This document shows, piece after piece, positions 35,991-47,754 of a stretch of 64,000 bases of DNA. This DNA is from Shewanella sp. MTB7 (lineage in GTDB: Bacteria; Pseudomonadota; Gammaproteobacteria; Enterobacterales; Shewanellaceae): positions 2,046,001 through 2,110,000 of the forward strand of contig NZ_CP085636.1 of NCBI RefSeq assembly GCF_027571385.1. The letters run 5' to 3'. The position numbers and the translations under genes were made by a program. The notes beneath the pieces were generated by a model. The model had not been told where the DNA came from. It saw only the letters and a program-made list of their open reading frames with translations, and did not search any database. Position 1 is the first letter of the stretch. Every line of letters starts with the position of its first letter.

Positions 35991-36779
35991 ATGACACATG
36001 GACTACCCCAAATTATGACTTTTATCGTACTCGGTATAGGGATGGTGGGTGGTTGTGTATCACAAAGTACTTATAGTGGTACCGATGTGCTGGTGACAGA
36101 GAGGCCATTTGATAATGTGTTGGCAGCGCAAAAACGAGCTCAGTTGGGGCTTACTTACTTGCGTAGGGGGAATAGCCAGCAGGCTAAATACAACTTAGAT
36201 AAAGCGGTTAAGTTTGCCCCTAACATCGAAGATGTACATATTTCTATGGCTTTTTATTATCAAACGGTGGGTGATCTTGATAATGCAGAAATGTCTTATC
36301 GAAAAGCTATAGATGCTAAAGATGCCAGCGGTGATGGATTCAATAATTTTGGTGTCTTTCTCTGTCAACAAGATAAATATAAAGAATCAGAGAAAATGTT
36401 TCTTAGGGCGATAAAGATGCCCAAGTATACCCGAGCGGGTGACAGTTATGAGAATTTGGGGATCTGCAGCCGTAAGGCTGGTGAAATAGATAAAGCGCGT
36501 GAGTATTTTAGTATCGCACTTAAATATAACCCCAGAAGTCAAAGCACTCTGATTGAATTAACTGAGATTGAGATAGAACAAGATAATTATTTCGATGCCC
36601 GAGTACAATTAGCGCGTTACCATCGTTTCATTGCTCAGTCCGCGGAGAGTTTAACTTTAGGTGTGATGATAGAGCGAGCTTTAAATGATGAAGAAGCCGC
36701 CAGAGAGTTTGGCATTTTACTTTTAGCCAAGTTTCCCTCATCTAATGAGGCTAAGCTATATCGAGCCAGTATGCACTGA
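35991..36779 (+). CDS. pilW: type IV pilus biogenesis lipoprotein PilW/PilF (TPR)
   Basis: 262 residues from ATG 35991 (AGG at 35981-35983). The lipobox is GMVGGC (Cys near residue 21). Residues about 45-240 form TPR repeats (RAQLGLTYLRRGNSQQAKYNLDKA, AFYYQTVGDLDNAEMSYRKAI). In the family this outer-membrane pilotin is needed for multimerisation of the PilQ secretin. The stop overlaps the rodZ start (ATGA), so the two are translationally coupled. Confidence 0.93.
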   Translation: MTHGLPQIMTFIVLGIGMVGGCVSQSTYSGTDVLVTERPFDNVLAAQKRAQLGLTYLRRGNSQQAKYNLDKAVKFAPNIEDVHISMAFYYQTVGDLDNAEMSYRKAIDAKDASGDGFNNFGVFLCQQDKYKESEKMFLRAIKMPKYTRAGDSYENLGICSRKAGEIDKAREYFSIALKYNPRSQSTLIELTEIEIEQDNYFDARVQLARYHRFIAQSAESLTLGVMIERALNDEEAAREFGILLLAKFPSSNEAKLYRASMH

Positions 36780-37714
36780 TGACAAATAAGAAAGTCGATA
36801 TGCTCAAGGATGTAGCAGACAGTAATGAAACCCAAGACACATCCGAAAAAACAACTATTGGATCCCTGTTACTAAGTGCCCGCAAGAAGCAAGGGGCAAG
36901 TATTGAAGAAATTGCAGGGCAGCTGCATCTACGGCCCTGTATTGTCCATGACATTGAAGCTGATAACTTCGATGATATGGCCTCCGCTATTTACGTTAAA
37001 GGCTATGTGAAGAACTACGCACGTATTGTTCACGTTGATACTGAAGCGATACAAAGGTGCATAGAGCGCCAATTCCCAAAGGCGACAGCGCCTGAAATGC
37101 AAAGTTTTTCTCGCAAAACCACACGTCAAGCTAGTGATGGGCGTTTAATGTTTGTCACTTATGTTATTGTCTTTATTCTATTAGCCTTGCTTGTTTTATG
37201 GTGGGTACAAAAATCGGATACTCAAGCGAGTGTGGATTTTTCACAGCCTACAATGGAAGAAATGGCTAATTCGATTCCTGAATCTTTTTCAACTGCAGAG
37301 TTACCTGATCCAAACAAGGAACGAGACTCTGGTATTGAGAGCTCAGGGATTGATGATTTAGATATTGAGCATTCAGATGCAGTCACTGCTCGGGTTCCTG
37401 CTATTGAAAGTGAGACCTTCAGTCAACAACCAGAGCTTATCCAACAAGCCCTTGAGCTTGCTACTGGCGAATCAAGTCTTAGTCTAACGTTAACCGCGGA
37501 TTGTTGGATCAATGTCACCGATGCCGATGGTAAGACTTTGATTAATGATTTGGAAAAAGCGGGTAGCACACTTGATGTGAAGGGGCGTGAACCGTTCAAA
37601 TTCACCTTAGGTGCGCCTCAGGCTGTTACCATTAAACTGAACAACAAGAACGTGAGCTTAGCTGATTATCCTAATGGACGAGTGGCTCGATTCAATCTTC
37701 CCTTTTCTGAGTAA
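36779..37714 (+). CDS. rodZ: cell-shape protein RodZ
   Basis: 311 residues: an N-terminal helix-turn-helix (about 26-90; LLSARKKQGASIEEIAGQL, DIEADNFDDMASAIYVKGYVKNYARI), an acidic linker, one membrane helix (about 121-141, MFVTYVIVFILLALLVLWW), then a C-terminal periplasmic DUF4115 domain (about 230-310; LTADCWINVTDADGKTL). RodZ links MreB to the membrane and maintains rod shape. It lies between pilW and ispG, as in other gammaproteobacteria. Confidence 0.95.
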   Translation: MTNKKVDMLKDVADSNETQDTSEKTTIGSLLLSARKKQGASIEEIAGQLHLRPCIVHDIEADNFDDMASAIYVKGYVKNYARIVHVDTEAIQRCIERQFPKATAPEMQSFSRKTTRQASDGRLMFVTYVIVFILLALLVLWWVQKSDTQASVDFSQPTMEEMANSIPESFSTAELPDPNKERDSGIESSGIDDLDIEHSDAVTARVPAIESETFSQQPELIQQALELATGESSLSLTLTADCWINVTDADGKTLINDLEKAGSTLDVKGREPFKFTLGAPQAVTIKLNNKNVSLADYPNGRVARFNLPFSE

Positions 37715-37792
37715 AACTCAAGTTCAGAACGAAGATTAAATGATGTCGTGCGTAATGGCATCAGCAAGTACCAGACAAACAGAGTAAACAAG

Positions 37793-38908
37793 ATGTACAA
37801 CGAAAACCCGATAAAAAGACGTGCTTCAACCCGGATCTATGTGGGTGATGTTCCTATTGGTGATGGTGCACCAATAGCGGTTCAGTCGATGACAAATACC
37901 TTAACGACCGACGTCGCTGCCACTGTCGCGCAAATTAATGCTCTTGAAAAAGTAGGGGCTGATATTGTACGAGTTTCTGTGCCGACGATGGATGCTGCAG
38001 AAGCGTTTAAGCTTATCAAACAACAGACTAATATTCCTCTTATTGCTGATATACATTTCGATTATCGCATCGCACTTAAAGTGGCTGAATATGGTGTAGA
38101 TTGCCTGCGTATTAATCCTGGTAATATTGGTAATGAGTCTCGAATCAAAAGTGTGGTTGATTGTGCCCGAGATAAGAATATTCCCATTCGAATTGGCATT
38201 AATGGTGGCTCTTTAGAAAAAGATTTGATGGATAAGTACAGAGAGCCAACGCCTGAGGCATTGCTAGAATCAGCAATGCGTCACGTGGATATTCTCGACA
38301 GACTTAATTTTGATCAATTTAAAGTGAGTGTCAAAGCATCCGATGTGTTCCTTGCCGTCGAAGCATATCGCTTACTGGCAAAACAGATAGTACAGCCACT
38401 TCACTTAGGTATCACAGAAGCGGGTGGTTTACGTGCAGGTTCTGTTAAATCCGCTGTGGGCCTTGGTATGCTGCTGGCCGAAGGTATTGGTGATACACTG
38501 CGTATCTCTCTTGCAGCGGATCCGATTGAAGAGATTAAAGTTGGATTTGATATCCTTAAATCACTGCGTATTCGTTCACGAGGCATCAACTTTATCGCTT
38601 GCCCATCTTGTTCTCGTCAAGAGTTTGATGTGATAAGCACGGTTAATGAACTCGAACGACGCCTCGAAGATATTGTCACACCGATGGATGTGTCCATTAT
38701 TGGCTGCGTGGTCAATGGACCAGGGGAAGCTCTGGTGTCGGATATCGGTTTAACTGGTGGTAACCGCAAGAGTGGTTACTTCGATGACGGTGTTAGACAA
38801 AAAGAGCGCTTTGATAATGATAATATTGTCGATTCACTCGAAGCTAAGATCAGAGCGAAAGCGTCCATTATCAATGCGCGCATTCCAGTACAAGATTTAA
38901 GCAAATAA
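37793..38908 (+). CDS. ispG: 4-hydroxy-3-methylbut-2-enyl-diphosphate synthase IspG
   Basis: 371 residues from ATG 37793 ([20 protein letters not shown]). Family motifs: [30 protein letters not shown] and the 4Fe-4S ligands in [13 protein letters not shown] and [12 protein letters not shown]. It carries out the sixth step of the methylerythritol phosphate isoprenoid pathway. It is part of the conserved cluster between rodZ and hisS and is followed by a terminator. Confidence 0.97.
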   Translation: MYNENPIKRRASTRIYVGDVPIGDGAPIAVQSMTNTLTTDVAATVAQINALEKVGADIVRVSVPTMDAAEAFKLIKQQTNIPLIADIHFDYRIALKVAEYGVDCLRINPGNIGNESRIKSVVDCARDKNIPIRIGINGGSLEKDLMDKYREPTPEALLESAMRHVDILDRLNFDQFKVSVKASDVFLAVEAYRLLAKQIVQPLHLGITEAGGLRAGSVKSAVGLGMLLAEGIGDTLRISLAADPIEEIKVGFDILKSLRIRSRGINFIACPSCSRQEFDVISTVNELERRLEDIVTPMDVSIIGCVVNGPGEALVSDIGLTGGNRKSGYFDDGVRQKERFDNDNIVDSLEAKIRAKASIINARIPVQDLSK

Positions 38909-38924
38909 CCTAGAGTCATGTATC

Positions 38925-38953
38925 AACGCTGAGCCTGTCTCGGCGTTTTTTTT
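38925..38953 (+). terminator. terminator after ispG
   Basis: AACGCTGAG (38925-38933), loop CCTGT, CTCGGCGTT (38939-38947) with one G-T wobble, then a T-run. A dispersed repeat end (GCGCACCTTGAGGTAGC, from 39002) follows before hisS. Confidence 0.85.
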
Positions 38954-39083
38954 GTTAGTTGGAAACAGCCTTGTTTTGCTATCCAGCGAGCGCTCAAAAA
39001 TGCGCACCTTGAGGTAGCTTAGGTATATGAGATATACTGCACGGCGCTGTTAAATTTATAGTTAAATCGGACGAGTCTATACT

Positions 39084-40358
39084 GTGGCAAAACAGATCCA
39101 AGCTATTCGCGGAATGAATGATATTCTGCCTACCCAAAGTCCTTTATGGCAAAAACTAGAGACCGTATTAAGAGACACTGTTGCCGCATATGGTTACAGT
39201 GAAATCCGTACGCCTATCGTTGAAAGTACAGATTTGTTTAAGCGTTCAATCGGTGAAGTTACTGATATCGTTGAAAAAGAAATGTATACCTTTGATGACC
39301 GTAATGGCGATAGCTTAACGCTACGTCCAGAAGGCACAGCCTCGACGGTACGTGCGGGTAATGAACATGGTTTGCTATATAATCAAGAGCAGCGTCTCTG
39401 GTATATGGGTCCTATGTTTAGGCATGAACGCCCTCAAAAAGGTCGCTACCGTCAATTTAACCAATTTGGTGTTGAAGTTTATGGCATTGGCTCTGCCGAT
39501 GTAGATGCTGAAGTCTTGATGCTATCTGCCCGTCTTTGGGAAAAACTGGGGATCGCTGATCATGTGACTCTTGAGCTTAACACTTTAGGTGATCCAGCCG
39601 AACGTACCACATACCGTAGCGCCCTTATTGAGTTCTTAGAGCAGTTTAAAGAGCAACTTGATGAAGAAAGTCAGCGCCGTATGTACACCAACCCATTACG
39701 TGTTTTAGACACTAAAAACCCTGATGTACAGGCATTATTAGTCGATGCGCCTGAGTTGATGGACTTCCTTGGTGAAGAGTCTCGGACACATTTTTCACAT
39801 TTATGTGAACTCTTAGACGCTGTTGGCATCCAATACGTCATTAACCCTCGCCTAGTACGTGGTTTAGATTATTATAATCGTACTGTTTTTGAGTGGGTTA
39901 CTACGAGTTTAGGCTCACAAGGTACTGTACTTGCGGGTGGGCGCTACGATGGATTAGTGGAGCAGTTAGGCGGTAAAGATACCCCAGCAGTCGGCTTTGC
40001 CATGGGGCTAGAGCGTATCGTTTTGATGCTTGAAACATTAGCGCTAACCAGCGATATTGCTTCAACTGTCGACGTATATGTGACGGCGATGGGTGATGCA
40101 AGTAAGATTGAAGCGATAAAAATTGCCGAATCACTACGAAGTGAGTTGCCTAACCTTAGGGTTATGAGTCATTGTGGCGGCGGTAACTTCAAAAAACAGA
40201 TGAAGCGCGCGGATAAAAGTGGTGCCAAAATTGCGCTTGTTATAGGTGATGACGAAATTGCCAATAATCAAGTTGCAGTTAAGTACCTTCGTGAGAAAAA
40301 AGAACAAGAATTAGTTGCACGTGATGGTTTAGCAACTTATATCGCCCAGCAGATTTAA
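39084..40358 (+). CDS. hisS: histidyl-tRNA synthetase
   Basis: 424 residues, class II synthetase. Start is GTG 39084 ([16 protein letters not shown]). Motif 2 reads [15 protein letters not shown] and the histidine-specific loops include [13 protein letters not shown] and GGRYDGL. It charges tRNA-His. It lies between ispG and yfgM, 12 bp before the latter. Confidence 0.97.
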   Translation: MAKQIQAIRGMNDILPTQSPLWQKLETVLRDTVAAYGYSEIRTPIVESTDLFKRSIGEVTDIVEKEMYTFDDRNGDSLTLRPEGTASTVRAGNEHGLLYNQEQRLWYMGPMFRHERPQKGRYRQFNQFGVEVYGIGSADVDAEVLMLSARLWEKLGIADHVTLELNTLGDPAERTTYRSALIEFLEQFKEQLDEESQRRMYTNPLRVLDTKNPDVQALLVDAPELMDFLGEESRTHFSHLCELLDAVGIQYVINPRLVRGLDYYNRTVFEWVTTSLGSQGTVLAGGRYDGLVEQLGGKDTPAVGFAMGLERIVLMLETLALTSDIASTVDVYVTAMGDASKIEAIKIAESLRSELPNLRVMSHCGGGNFKKQMKRADKSGAKIALVIGDDEIANNQVAVKYLREKKEQELVARDGLATYIAQQI

Positions 40359-40370
40359 GAGGAAGATTGC

Positions 40371-40991
40371 GTGGAAATTTATAGCACAGAAGAACAACAA
40401 GTAGATGCTATCAAACAGTTCTGGAAAGATTATGGAACATCAATTGTCGTTGGTGCAGTCGTAGGTCTAGGTGGTTTATTCGGTTGGAACTATTATTCTG
40501 AACATAAAATAGCTCAAGCTGAATTAGCTTCTGAAGCATTCCAAACCATGACGGCTCCAGCGATGACGGATGCTGGCATGCTCGCAGCAGCTGAGACTTT
40601 TGCCCAACAGTACAATCAAAAAGGTTATCAGTCACTGTTATCGCTTATTGTTGCTAAGGCGGCTGTTGAAGCGGGTGATTTAGGTAAAGCTGAAACAACA
40701 TTGAAAAGTGTCATTGTTACAGCTGCCGATACGAGTTTAGTGATGGTAGCGACAATTCGATTGGCTCGTGTTCAGGCTGAACAAGGTCAAATTGCAATCG
40801 CGATTACCACATTAGATCAAGTGTCAGATCCTGCTTTTACCGCGCAAAGAGATGAGCTTAAAGGTGATTTTCTGGTTCGCAAAGGTGATGCTGAACTCGC
40901 TAAAGCGGCTTATCAAGCTGCCGTGGATAACGGTGGAGCAACGGCAAGTCCTGCGCTACAGATGAAGCTAGATAATTTGAACAAGGCATAA
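40371..40991 (+). CDS. yfgM: YfgM, ancillary SecYEG translocon subunit
   Basis: 206 residues starting at GTG 40371 after AGAGGA. One membrane helix (about 24-42, IVVGAVVGLGGLFGWNYY) is followed by a periplasmic TPR-like domain (LASEAFQTMTAPAMTDAGMLAAAETFAQQYNQKGYQSLLSL at about 52-90). In E. coli it binds SecYEG and PpiD and affects periplasmic chaperoning. Next to bamB, as usual. Confidence 0.93.
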   Translation: MEIYSTEEQQVDAIKQFWKDYGTSIVVGAVVGLGGLFGWNYYSEHKIAQAELASEAFQTMTAPAMTDAGMLAAAETFAQQYNQKGYQSLLSLIVAKAAVEAGDLGKAETTLKSVIVTAADTSLVMVATIRLARVQAEQGQIAIAITTLDQVSDPAFTAQRDELKGDFLVRKGDAELAKAAYQAAVDNGGATASPALQMKLDNLNKA

Positions 40992-41002
40992 GGAAGCTGC
41001 CC

Positions 41003-42190
41003 ATGAAGTCTTGGTGCAAAACATTGCTCGCATGTGGATTGAGCTTAGGTCTATTATCGGCCTGTTCGTCAAGTGATGTAGATGAAGAGCCAGTTAGTCC
41101 TTTGCCTGAGATTGAGGCAAGTGTATTTCCAACCGTAAGCTGGAGCGCATCGACTGGCAATGGCGTCGGCCCATATTATTCACGTCTGCGTCCAGCGGTA
41201 CGGTATGACAAATTATACGTTGCCGATCGTTATGGTCAGGTGACAGCCTTTGATGAAGCGACAGGCGAAACGGTCTGGCAAAAGGACTTTAGTTCTGCAT
41301 TTAAGGACAATATTTTAGCTAAGAACAAAGGTGCACAAATTGCGGCTGGTGTGACTGCTGCCCGTGATAAGATCTTTATCGGTGGTGAAAGTGGCTTACT
41401 GGGTGCGCTGGATGCTGAGACTGGCGATGTTGAGTGGTCTGTTATTGCCGGTGGCGAGTTACTATCAGTGCCTACAGTTGCTGAAGATCTTGTCGTCGTC
41501 AGTACTAGTGCAGGTACGCTTGAAGCATTTAATGTCGATGATGGTGAAAAGCAGTGGGTGTATGAGTCAAAACTGCCGACATTAACACTGCGTGGAACAG
41601 GGGCTGCAAACTATGAATCCGGTGGCTTCTTTGTTGGAACCGCCGATGGTAAAATAGCCGTTGTGATTAAGAACAGTGGACAGGCAGCATGGGAACAAGC
41701 GATTTATACGCCAAAAGGCGGTAATGAGTTTACCCGCATGGCCGATATCGATATGATGCCGCTCATTATAGGCGATAACCTCTATGCCGTAAGTTTTAAC
41801 GGCAATTTGGTGTCTATGGAGCTGAGAACAGGGCGGGTAGTGTGGACGCGTAAGTATTCAAGTTTTCATGAATTGGCTGACTCAGGTGTGAATCTGTTTC
41901 TTGTTGATGATCATAGTCGTATCTATTCTATTGATAGACGCAATGGTCTAGAGAACTGGAATAACACTGAGCTTGCTAATCGTGACTTAACGTCTCCAGC
42001 GGTATTTCATGATTATATTGTGGTAGGTGATTTCGAAGGTTACCTTCATTTTATTGATAAGAATGATGGTAAAATTGTTGGCCGTGTACAGGTCGACAGT
42101 TCAGGTCTGTTTAGCCAGCCTTTGGTTGTGGGTGATAACATATACGTTCAAACCCGAAACGGTGAAGTGGCTAGAATAACGCTCCCGTAA
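41003..42190 (+). CDS. bamB: outer-membrane assembly lipoprotein BamB
   Basis: 395 residues with lipobox LLSAC near residue 19. The body is a beta-propeller of PQQ-like repeats (YVADRYGQVTAFDEATGETVW, FIGGESGLLGALDAETGDVEW, YSIDRRNGLENW). BamB is the propeller subunit of the BAM complex. BamE also occurs in this window. Confidence 0.96.
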   Translation: MKSWCKTLLACGLSLGLLSACSSSDVDEEPVSPLPEIEASVFPTVSWSASTGNGVGPYYSRLRPAVRYDKLYVADRYGQVTAFDEATGETVWQKDFSSAFKDNILAKNKGAQIAAGVTAARDKIFIGGESGLLGALDAETGDVEWSVIAGGELLSVPTVAEDLVVVSTSAGTLEAFNVDDGEKQWVYESKLPTLTLRGTGAANYESGGFFVGTADGKIAVVIKNSGQAAWEQAIYTPKGGNEFTRMADIDMMPLIIGDNLYAVSFNGNLVSMELRTGRVVWTRKYSSFHELADSGVNLFLVDDHSRIYSIDRRNGLENWNNTELANRDLTSPAVFHDYIVVGDFEGYLHFIDKNDGKIVGRVQVDSSGLFSQPLVVGDNIYVQTRNGEVARITLP

Positions 42191-42258
42191 ATTATTGTTT
42201 AGTCGATATATACCCTTCAGGATCACTGAATACAGTATCTTGAAGTGGTTTGGGTATT

Positions 42259-42288
42259 GCCCCTGGAAGCGATTTCTGGGGGCTTTTT
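42259..42288 (+). terminator. terminator between bamB and der
   Basis: GCCCCTGGAA pairs with TTTCTGGGGGC (42259-42283, with wobble pairs), followed by five T. It separates der from the operon upstream, so der likely has its own promoter. A small repeat with ATACCC ends (42209-42258) precedes it. Confidence 0.75.
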
Positions 42289-42352
42289 GTTTACTAAATC
42301 GAAGTTTTTTCGTTTTTAATATTTTAAAAAATTTGTAGATAGAGGCATAAAA

Positions 42353-43825
42353 ATGATTCCAGTAGTGGCCCTTGTTGGTCGTCCGAATGTCGGTAAGTCG
42401 ACCTTATTTAACCGCCTAACGCGAACGCGTGATGCTTTGGTGGCCGACTATCCTGGGCTAACTCGGGATCGTAAGTATGGTCGTGCTCATTTGTCAGGTT
42501 ATGAGTTCATTGTTGTTGATACTGGTGGTATCGATGGTACTGAGGAGGGGATTGAAGTTCACATGGCTGAGCAGTCTATGGCTGCCATTGAAGAAGCTGA
42601 TGTGGTCTTATTCTTGACTGATGCTAGAGCGGGTCTTACAGCTGCAGATCACGCTATTGCAGACCATCTACGACGTCGTGAAAAAACCACCTTTGTTGTT
42701 GCCAATAAGGTTGATGGTATCGATGCTGATTCGGCATGTGCTGAATTTTGGGCCCTCGGCTTAGGCGAAGTCTACCAGATGGCAGCTGCGCAAGGCCGTG
42801 GTGTGACCAACATGATTGAATACGCACTTGCTCCTTATGCAGAAGCCTTAGGTCTAACTCGTGATACTGATGAAGGTGATGGCGAAAATGAAGAGGATAA
42901 AGAGTATACTGAAGAGGATGCAGAAGCCGATCAAAAGCGTCTGCAAGACTTACCGATTAAACTTGCCATTATTGGTAAACCAAATGTGGGTAAATCTACT
43001 TTAACCAACCGTATTTTAGGTGAAGAGCGTGTCGTCGTGTATGACGAGCCGGGTACGACTCGAGACAGTATTTACATTCCGATGGAACGTGATGGGCGTG
43101 AGTACATCCTCATCGATACCGCCGGTGTTCGCCGTCGCAGTAAGGTTAATGAAACCGTAGAGAAATTCTCGGTCATTAAAACCCTTAAAGCGGTTGAAGA
43201 CAGTAACGTCGTATTACTCATCGTTGATGCCCGAGAAGGGATTGCCGAACAAGACTTAGGCCTATTAGGCTTCGTACTTAACTCTGGCCGTGCACTGGTT
43301 ATTGCCGTCAATAAATGGGATGGCATCGATCAAGGTATTAAAGACAGAGTCAAGAGTGAACTTGATCGCCGTCTAGGCTTTATCGACTTTGCTCGTATTC
43401 ATTTTATTTCGGCGCTTCATGGTACTGGCGTAGGTCATCTTTTTGAATCCGTTCAAGAAGCCTATGAAAGTGCGACCCGCCGTGTGAGTACTTCTATGTT
43501 GACCCGTATCATGCAGATGGCACAGGATGATCATCAGCCACCTATGGTGAATGGCCGTCGTGTTAAGCTTAAGTATGCTCATGCTGGTGGTTACAACCCG
43601 CCAATCGTGGTTGTACACGGTAACCAGGTGAAGAGGCTACCTGATTCATATAAGCGCTTTATGATGAACTACTACCGTCGTTCACTGAAAGTGATGGGTA
43701 CACCAATTCAAGTTCGTTTCCAAGACGGTGAGAACCCATTTGAAGGGTTACACACTAAGAGGCTGACAGTAAGCCAAGAACGTCGTCGTAAGCGTATGAT
43801 GACGCACATCAAAGATAAAAAGTAG
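42353..43825 (+). CDS. der: ribosome-assembly GTPase Der (EngA)
   Basis: 490 residues with two tandem GTPase domains. The first has [12 protein letters not shown] (about 8-19), DTGG and NKVD; the second has [12 protein letters not shown] (about 207-218), [10 protein letters not shown] and NKWD. A KH-like domain closes the protein (about 380-485). The linker between the GTPase domains is long and acidic ([19 protein letters not shown] at about 175-195). It is needed for 50S subunit assembly. Confidence 0.97.
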   Translation: MIPVVALVGRPNVGKSTLFNRLTRTRDALVADYPGLTRDRKYGRAHLSGYEFIVVDTGGIDGTEEGIEVHMAEQSMAAIEEADVVLFLTDARAGLTAADHAIADHLRRREKTTFVVANKVDGIDADSACAEFWALGLGEVYQMAAAQGRGVTNMIEYALAPYAEALGLTRDTDEGDGENEEDKEYTEEDAEADQKRLQDLPIKLAIIGKPNVGKSTLTNRILGEERVVVYDEPGTTRDSIYIPMERDGREYILIDTAGVRRRSKVNETVEKFSVIKTLKAVEDSNVVLLIVDAREGIAEQDLGLLGFVLNSGRALVIAVNKWDGIDQGIKDRVKSELDRRLGFIDFARIHFISALHGTGVGHLFESVQEAYESATRRVSTSMLTRIMQMAQDDHQPPMVNGRRVKLKYAHAGGYNPPIVVVHGNQVKRLPDSYKRFMMNYYRRSLKVMGTPIQVRFQDGENPFEGLHTKRLTVSQERRRKRMMTHIKDKK

Positions 43826-43840
43826 AGTTTGATTCTATTA

Positions 43841-43874
43841 TGAAACCACTCTGAATGAGCTCAGGGTGGTTTCA
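43841..43874. terminator. hairpin terminator between der and the dsdC-like gene
   Basis: TGAAACCACTCTGA (43841-43854), loop ATGAGC, TCAGGGTGGTTTCA (43861-43874) with one G-T type mismatch. It lies between convergent genes and can serve both. Confidence 0.75.
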
Positions 43875-43895
43875 TTCGTTCTTCGTCAGTTCCTG

Positions 43896-44849
43896 TCAGA
43901 TATTATCTTGAGTGTGTTTTGCTTTGAGCTTGAGCCAATCCACAAAGAGTTTAGCTTTGGGGTTTAGTTCACGGTCAAGAGAGGCGAGGTAATAAGTCTG
44001 TTCGCATCTCACCTGCAAACCTGCAAAAGGGGCGATGAGTTCACCACGGATAATGCGTTTACTGACCAACTGTCCGCGTCCCATAGCGACCCCAGTATGA
44101 TTCATGGCAGCGATGACCGCTAAATCCGAGCGATCAAATCTTACCGAACGGTCAATCTCTTCGACATTCAACCCTTGTTTGTCAGCCCAAAATTTCCACT
44201 CATCACAATCTGAGTCGTACTCCCATGCCTGATTATCATGCAGTAAGGTGCAGTGGCTTAAATGTTCTGGCTTGCCGATAAGATCATGTTCAGCAGCATA
44301 TTCTGGGCTACAGACTGGCATGATGGTTTCATCCATCAAATGTTGGCAATATAGTTTACTGCGCGGTTGATTGTCGTAATAAATAGCGAGATCTATCTGA
44401 TCACCATTAAAATTAATATTTTCATTACCAGTAAGAATATTGATGGATATCGCGGGATATTGGCGACAAAAATCAGCAATTTTAGGGACCAGCCAACATT
44501 GGGCAATTGATGGTCGAGAGTACACCGTAAGCTTGCCAGACACCTCTTGATTTTTGATCTCAAATACTTCTTGATTCAAACTGCGCAGGCTATCTTTTAA
44601 CTTTAAAAATAGTCTTTTACCATCTTTGGTTAATTCTATACGGCGATGAAATCGTGAAAATAATTTAAAACCTAGCTCAGCCTCCAGCGCTGTTACTCTA
44701 TGGCTTACGGCCGAAGGGCTGACACATAACTCTTCAGCTGCCAGTGAGAATGACTGATGACGGGCAACAACTTCAAAGGTGTGTAACTTTGCAAGTTGAT
44801 AACTGCTGAGCAAGCGGTTGCGAGTAAAAACATCTTGTTGGGAATACAT
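43896..44849 (-). CDS. dsdC: LysR-type regulator, DsdC-like
   Basis: 317 residues: an N-terminal winged helix (LHTFEVVARHQSFSLAAEELCVSPSAVSHRVTALEAELGFKLF at about 22-64) and a C-terminal ligand-binding domain. It is divergent from dsdX-dsdA with a 210-bp gap, the same layout as E. coli dsdC-dsdXA, where DsdC activates the operon in response to D-serine. The gene name rests on this context and on overall similarity. Confidence 0.85.
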   Translation of the reverse strand: MYSQQDVFTRNRLLSSYQLAKLHTFEVVARHQSFSLAAEELCVSPSAVSHRVTALEAELGFKLFSRFHRRIELTKDGKRLFLKLKDSLRSLNQEVFEIKNQEVSGKLTVYSRPSIAQCWLVPKIADFCRQYPAISINILTGNENINFNGDQIDLAIYYDNQPRSKLYCQHLMDETIMPVCSPEYAAEHDLIGKPEHLSHCTLLHDNQAWEYDSDCDEWKFWADKQGLNVEEIDRSVRFDRSDLAVIAAMNHTGVAMGRGQLVSKRIIRGELIAPFAGLQVRCEQTYYLASLDRELNPKAKLFVDWLKLKAKHTQDNI

Positions 44850-45059
44850 GACTGACTTCTCATTTCTTGATCTTCATATTTTACCTTAGGCAGTGTTTAA
44901 CCGCTGAACATATCAACGAGGCTGTGATGGGGGTCACGTGATGTGATTTTTCGTGAGTGATGCTGATCTCTTGTCGCAATCTGGCTCATGTCAGTGAAGA
45001 TTTATATCTTTTGTCACTCCTTAGGGAATTAGCTTTAATAGCGTCACTTTATTTCAATC

Positions 45060-46409
45060 ATGAGAAACACCATGGAGTCGCAACTCTGGATTATCGGTAC
45101 TTTGCTTAGCAGCATTTTGTTGATTGTTGTCAGTATAGTGAAGTTCAAATTACACCCCTTTCTTGGCCTTTTATTAGCCAGCTTCTTTGTTGGCGGTATG
45201 ATGGGAATGGCGCCACTGGAGATGATCAAAGCCATGGAGTCTGGCATAGGTGGTACTTTAGGCTTTCTGGCTATCGTCATTGGCCTAGGTACGATTTTGG
45301 GTAAGATGATGGAGATCTCTGGCGCAGCGGAGCGTATAGGTTTAACCTTACTTAAGTCTCGCTACCTGAGCCCTGATGTCATCATGGTGCTTGTCGGTCT
45401 TATCTGCGGTATTACTTTGTTCGTCGAAGTGGGTGTGGTCTTGTTGATCCCATTAGCTTTCTCGATCGCCCGTAAAACCAATACTTCGCTGCTGAAACTA
45501 GCCATCCCATTGTGTACCGCGTTGATGGCCGTACACTGTATCGTACCACCGCATCCTGCTGCACTCTATGTGACGAATGCACTCGGTGCTGATGTAGGTT
45601 CAGTTATCATTTGGGGCCTATTAATTGGTCTAGCAGCGTCTTTGATTGGTGGTCCACTGTTCCTTAAGATTTGTGGAAAAAAGCTGCCACACCTGCCAGT
45701 TCCTGCTCAATTCAGTGAGGTTTCAGCCCGTAAAGAAAGTGAGCTGCCGGCATTGAGCACGACACTGTTCACTATCTTGTTGCCGATCATCTTAATGTTG
45801 GTCAAAACCGTGGCTGAACTTTATATGACGCCAGGCACTACACTTTACACTACGCTGGAGTTTGTCGGTAATCCGATAACAGCCATGTTTATTGCAGCAT
45901 TTGCTGCTTATTATCTACTTGGTCTGCGTAACAAGATGACCATGAGTACCCTGCTCACCAAAACAGAAGATTCCTTTGCTTCTATTGCCAATATATTACT
46001 GATTATTGGTGCTGGAGGCGCGTTTAATGGCGTGCTAAGTGGCAGCGGAATGGGTGACAGCCTAGCGCAAATTTTAGCTAATTTGGACATGCATCCCGTG
46101 TTACTGGCTTGGTTGGTTGCCATCATATTACATGCAGCGGTTGGTTCTGCAACGGTTGCTATGATGGGCGCTACCGCGATTGTATCGCCACTGTTGGTGC
46201 TTTATCCCGATTTGAACCCTGTGATCGTCACCTTAGCCATTGGTTCTGGCGCGATTGGTTGCACCATAGTGACTGACTCCTTGTTCTGGCTAGTCAAGCA
46301 GTATACTGGGGCGACCATGAAACAAACTTTTATGTATTACACCACAGCAACCTTTATTGCTTCTCTAGTGGCGCTGGCTGCAACTTTCGCTTTGTCTTAT
46401 GTCATTTAA
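45060..46409 (+). CDS. dsdX: D-serine permease DsdX (GntP family)
   Basis: 449 residues with about 12 membrane segments of the GntP family: [95 protein letters not shown] and a C-terminal [29 protein letters not shown]. Together with dsdA downstream it indicates uptake of D-serine as a nutrient. ATG 45060 or 45072 is the start. Confidence 0.88.
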   Translation: MRNTMESQLWIIGTLLSSILLIVVSIVKFKLHPFLGLLLASFFVGGMMGMAPLEMIKAMESGIGGTLGFLAIVIGLGTILGKMMEISGAAERIGLTLLKSRYLSPDVIMVLVGLICGITLFVEVGVVLLIPLAFSIARKTNTSLLKLAIPLCTALMAVHCIVPPHPAALYVTNALGADVGSVIIWGLLIGLAASLIGGPLFLKICGKKLPHLPVPAQFSEVSARKESELPALSTTLFTILLPIILMLVKTVAELYMTPGTTLYTTLEFVGNPITAMFIAAFAAYYLLGLRNKMTMSTLLTKTEDSFASIANILLIIGAGGAFNGVLSGSGMGDSLAQILANLDMHPVLLAWLVAIILHAAVGSATVAMMGATAIVSPLLVLYPDLNPVIVTLAIGSGAIGCTIVTDSLFWLVKQYTGATMKQTFMYYTTATFIASLVALAATFALSYVI

Positions 46410-46431
46410 CCCTGAGAGTGGATCTAAAATA

Positions 46432-47754
46432 ATGAATACTGTACAACTAATAAAAGATTTCCCTTTGCTTAATCAGCTTATTAAGCTTGAAGAAGTCAGC
46501 TGGTTTGAGACTAAAGCGACAGTCTTGGCTGAAGCATTACCTTTTGTAGGATTGAATGAAGATGATGTAGCCGATGCTAGCGCTCGTTTGCAGCGCTTTG
46601 CGCCATACCTAGCTCTAGCGTTTCCTGAAACCGCAGTGACTAAGGGCATTATAGAGTCTGAAATGGTGGCAATCCCGCAGATGAAGATGGCACTAGAAAA
46701 TCAATATGGGCAGAAGATCGCTGGTCAACTGATGCTGAAAAAAGACAGCCATCTGCCTATATCTGGTTCTATCAAGGCGCGAGGTGGTATTTATGAAGTT
46801 CTCACTCATGCAGAAAAACTGGCTATCGCGGCGGGGAAATTAACAGAATCAGATGATTACCAGATGCTTTTCACTGATGAGATGCGCAGCTTCTTTGGCG
46901 ACTACAGTATTGCAGTAGGCTCAACGGGTAATCTGGGTATGTCTATTGGCATCATGAGCGCTAAGCTGGGCTTTAAGGTCAGCGTCCATATGTCTGCGGA
47001 TGCAAGGCAGTGGAAGAAAGATAAACTGCGTAGCCATGGCGTGATAGTACATGAATATGAGCAGGACTATGGTGTTGCTGTTGAGCAAGGTCGTAAAGCT
47101 GCAGAGTCAGATCTTAACTGCTTTTTCATCGACGACGAAAACTCTCGAACATTATTTTTAGGTTACTCTGTGGCAGGTGAACGATTGAAAGCTCAATTTG
47201 AGACCTCAGGGATCCCAGTTGATGTTGAGCATCCGCTGTTTGTTTATCTGCCTTGTGGAGTAGGTGGTGGTCCTGGCGGAGTCGCTTTTGGGCTTAAACT
47301 TGCATTTGGCGACCATGTTCATTGTTTCTTTGCTGAACCAACTCATTCACCCTGTATGTTACTTGGGGTGCACACGGGTTTGCACGATGGTATTGCAGTA
47401 CAAGACCTAGGTATTGATAACATTACCGCCGCAGATGGCTTAGCTGTCGGTCGCGCATCAGGCTTTGTTGGCCGTGCGATGGAGCGTATGTTAGATGGCT
47501 ACTACACGTTAAGTGATCAGCATATGTATGATCTGCTCGGACTACTTGATAAGAGTGAGAGTATTAAACTAGAGCCGTCAGCATTAGCGGGTATGCCAGG
47601 AGCGCTCAGAGTGAGCGCTGATTCAGAGTATCAGATTCGTATGGGGCTTACACCTCAAATGATGGCGAACTCTACCCATTTGGTATGGGCAACTGGTGGC
47701 GGAATGGTGCCGACAGAAGAGATGGCTAAATATTTAGCCAGATCGGCAAGCTAA
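46432..47754 (+). CDS. dsdA: D-serine ammonia-lyase
   Basis: 440 residues from ATG 46432 ([16 protein letters not shown]). PLP lysine in [15 protein letters not shown]; the phosphate-binding glycine loop is [12 protein letters not shown], and [12 protein letters not shown] is the substrate loop. It turns D-serine into pyruvate and ammonia. An earlier in-frame ATG at 46399 overlaps dsdX and is less likely. Confidence 0.95.
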   Translation: MNTVQLIKDFPLLNQLIKLEEVSWFETKATVLAEALPFVGLNEDDVADASARLQRFAPYLALAFPETAVTKGIIESEMVAIPQMKMALENQYGQKIAGQLMLKKDSHLPISGSIKARGGIYEVLTHAEKLAIAAGKLTESDDYQMLFTDEMRSFFGDYSIAVGSTGNLGMSIGIMSAKLGFKVSVHMSADARQWKKDKLRSHGVIVHEYEQDYGVAVEQGRKAAESDLNCFFIDDENSRTLFLGYSVAGERLKAQFETSGIPVDVEHPLFVYLPCGVGGGPGGVAFGLKLAFGDHVHCFFAEPTHSPCMLLGVHTGLHDGIAVQDLGIDNITAADGLAVGRASGFVGRAMERMLDGYYTLSDQHMYDLLGLLDKSESIKLEPSALAGMPGALRVSADSEYQIRMGLTPQMMANSTHLVWATGGGMVPTEEMAKYLARSAS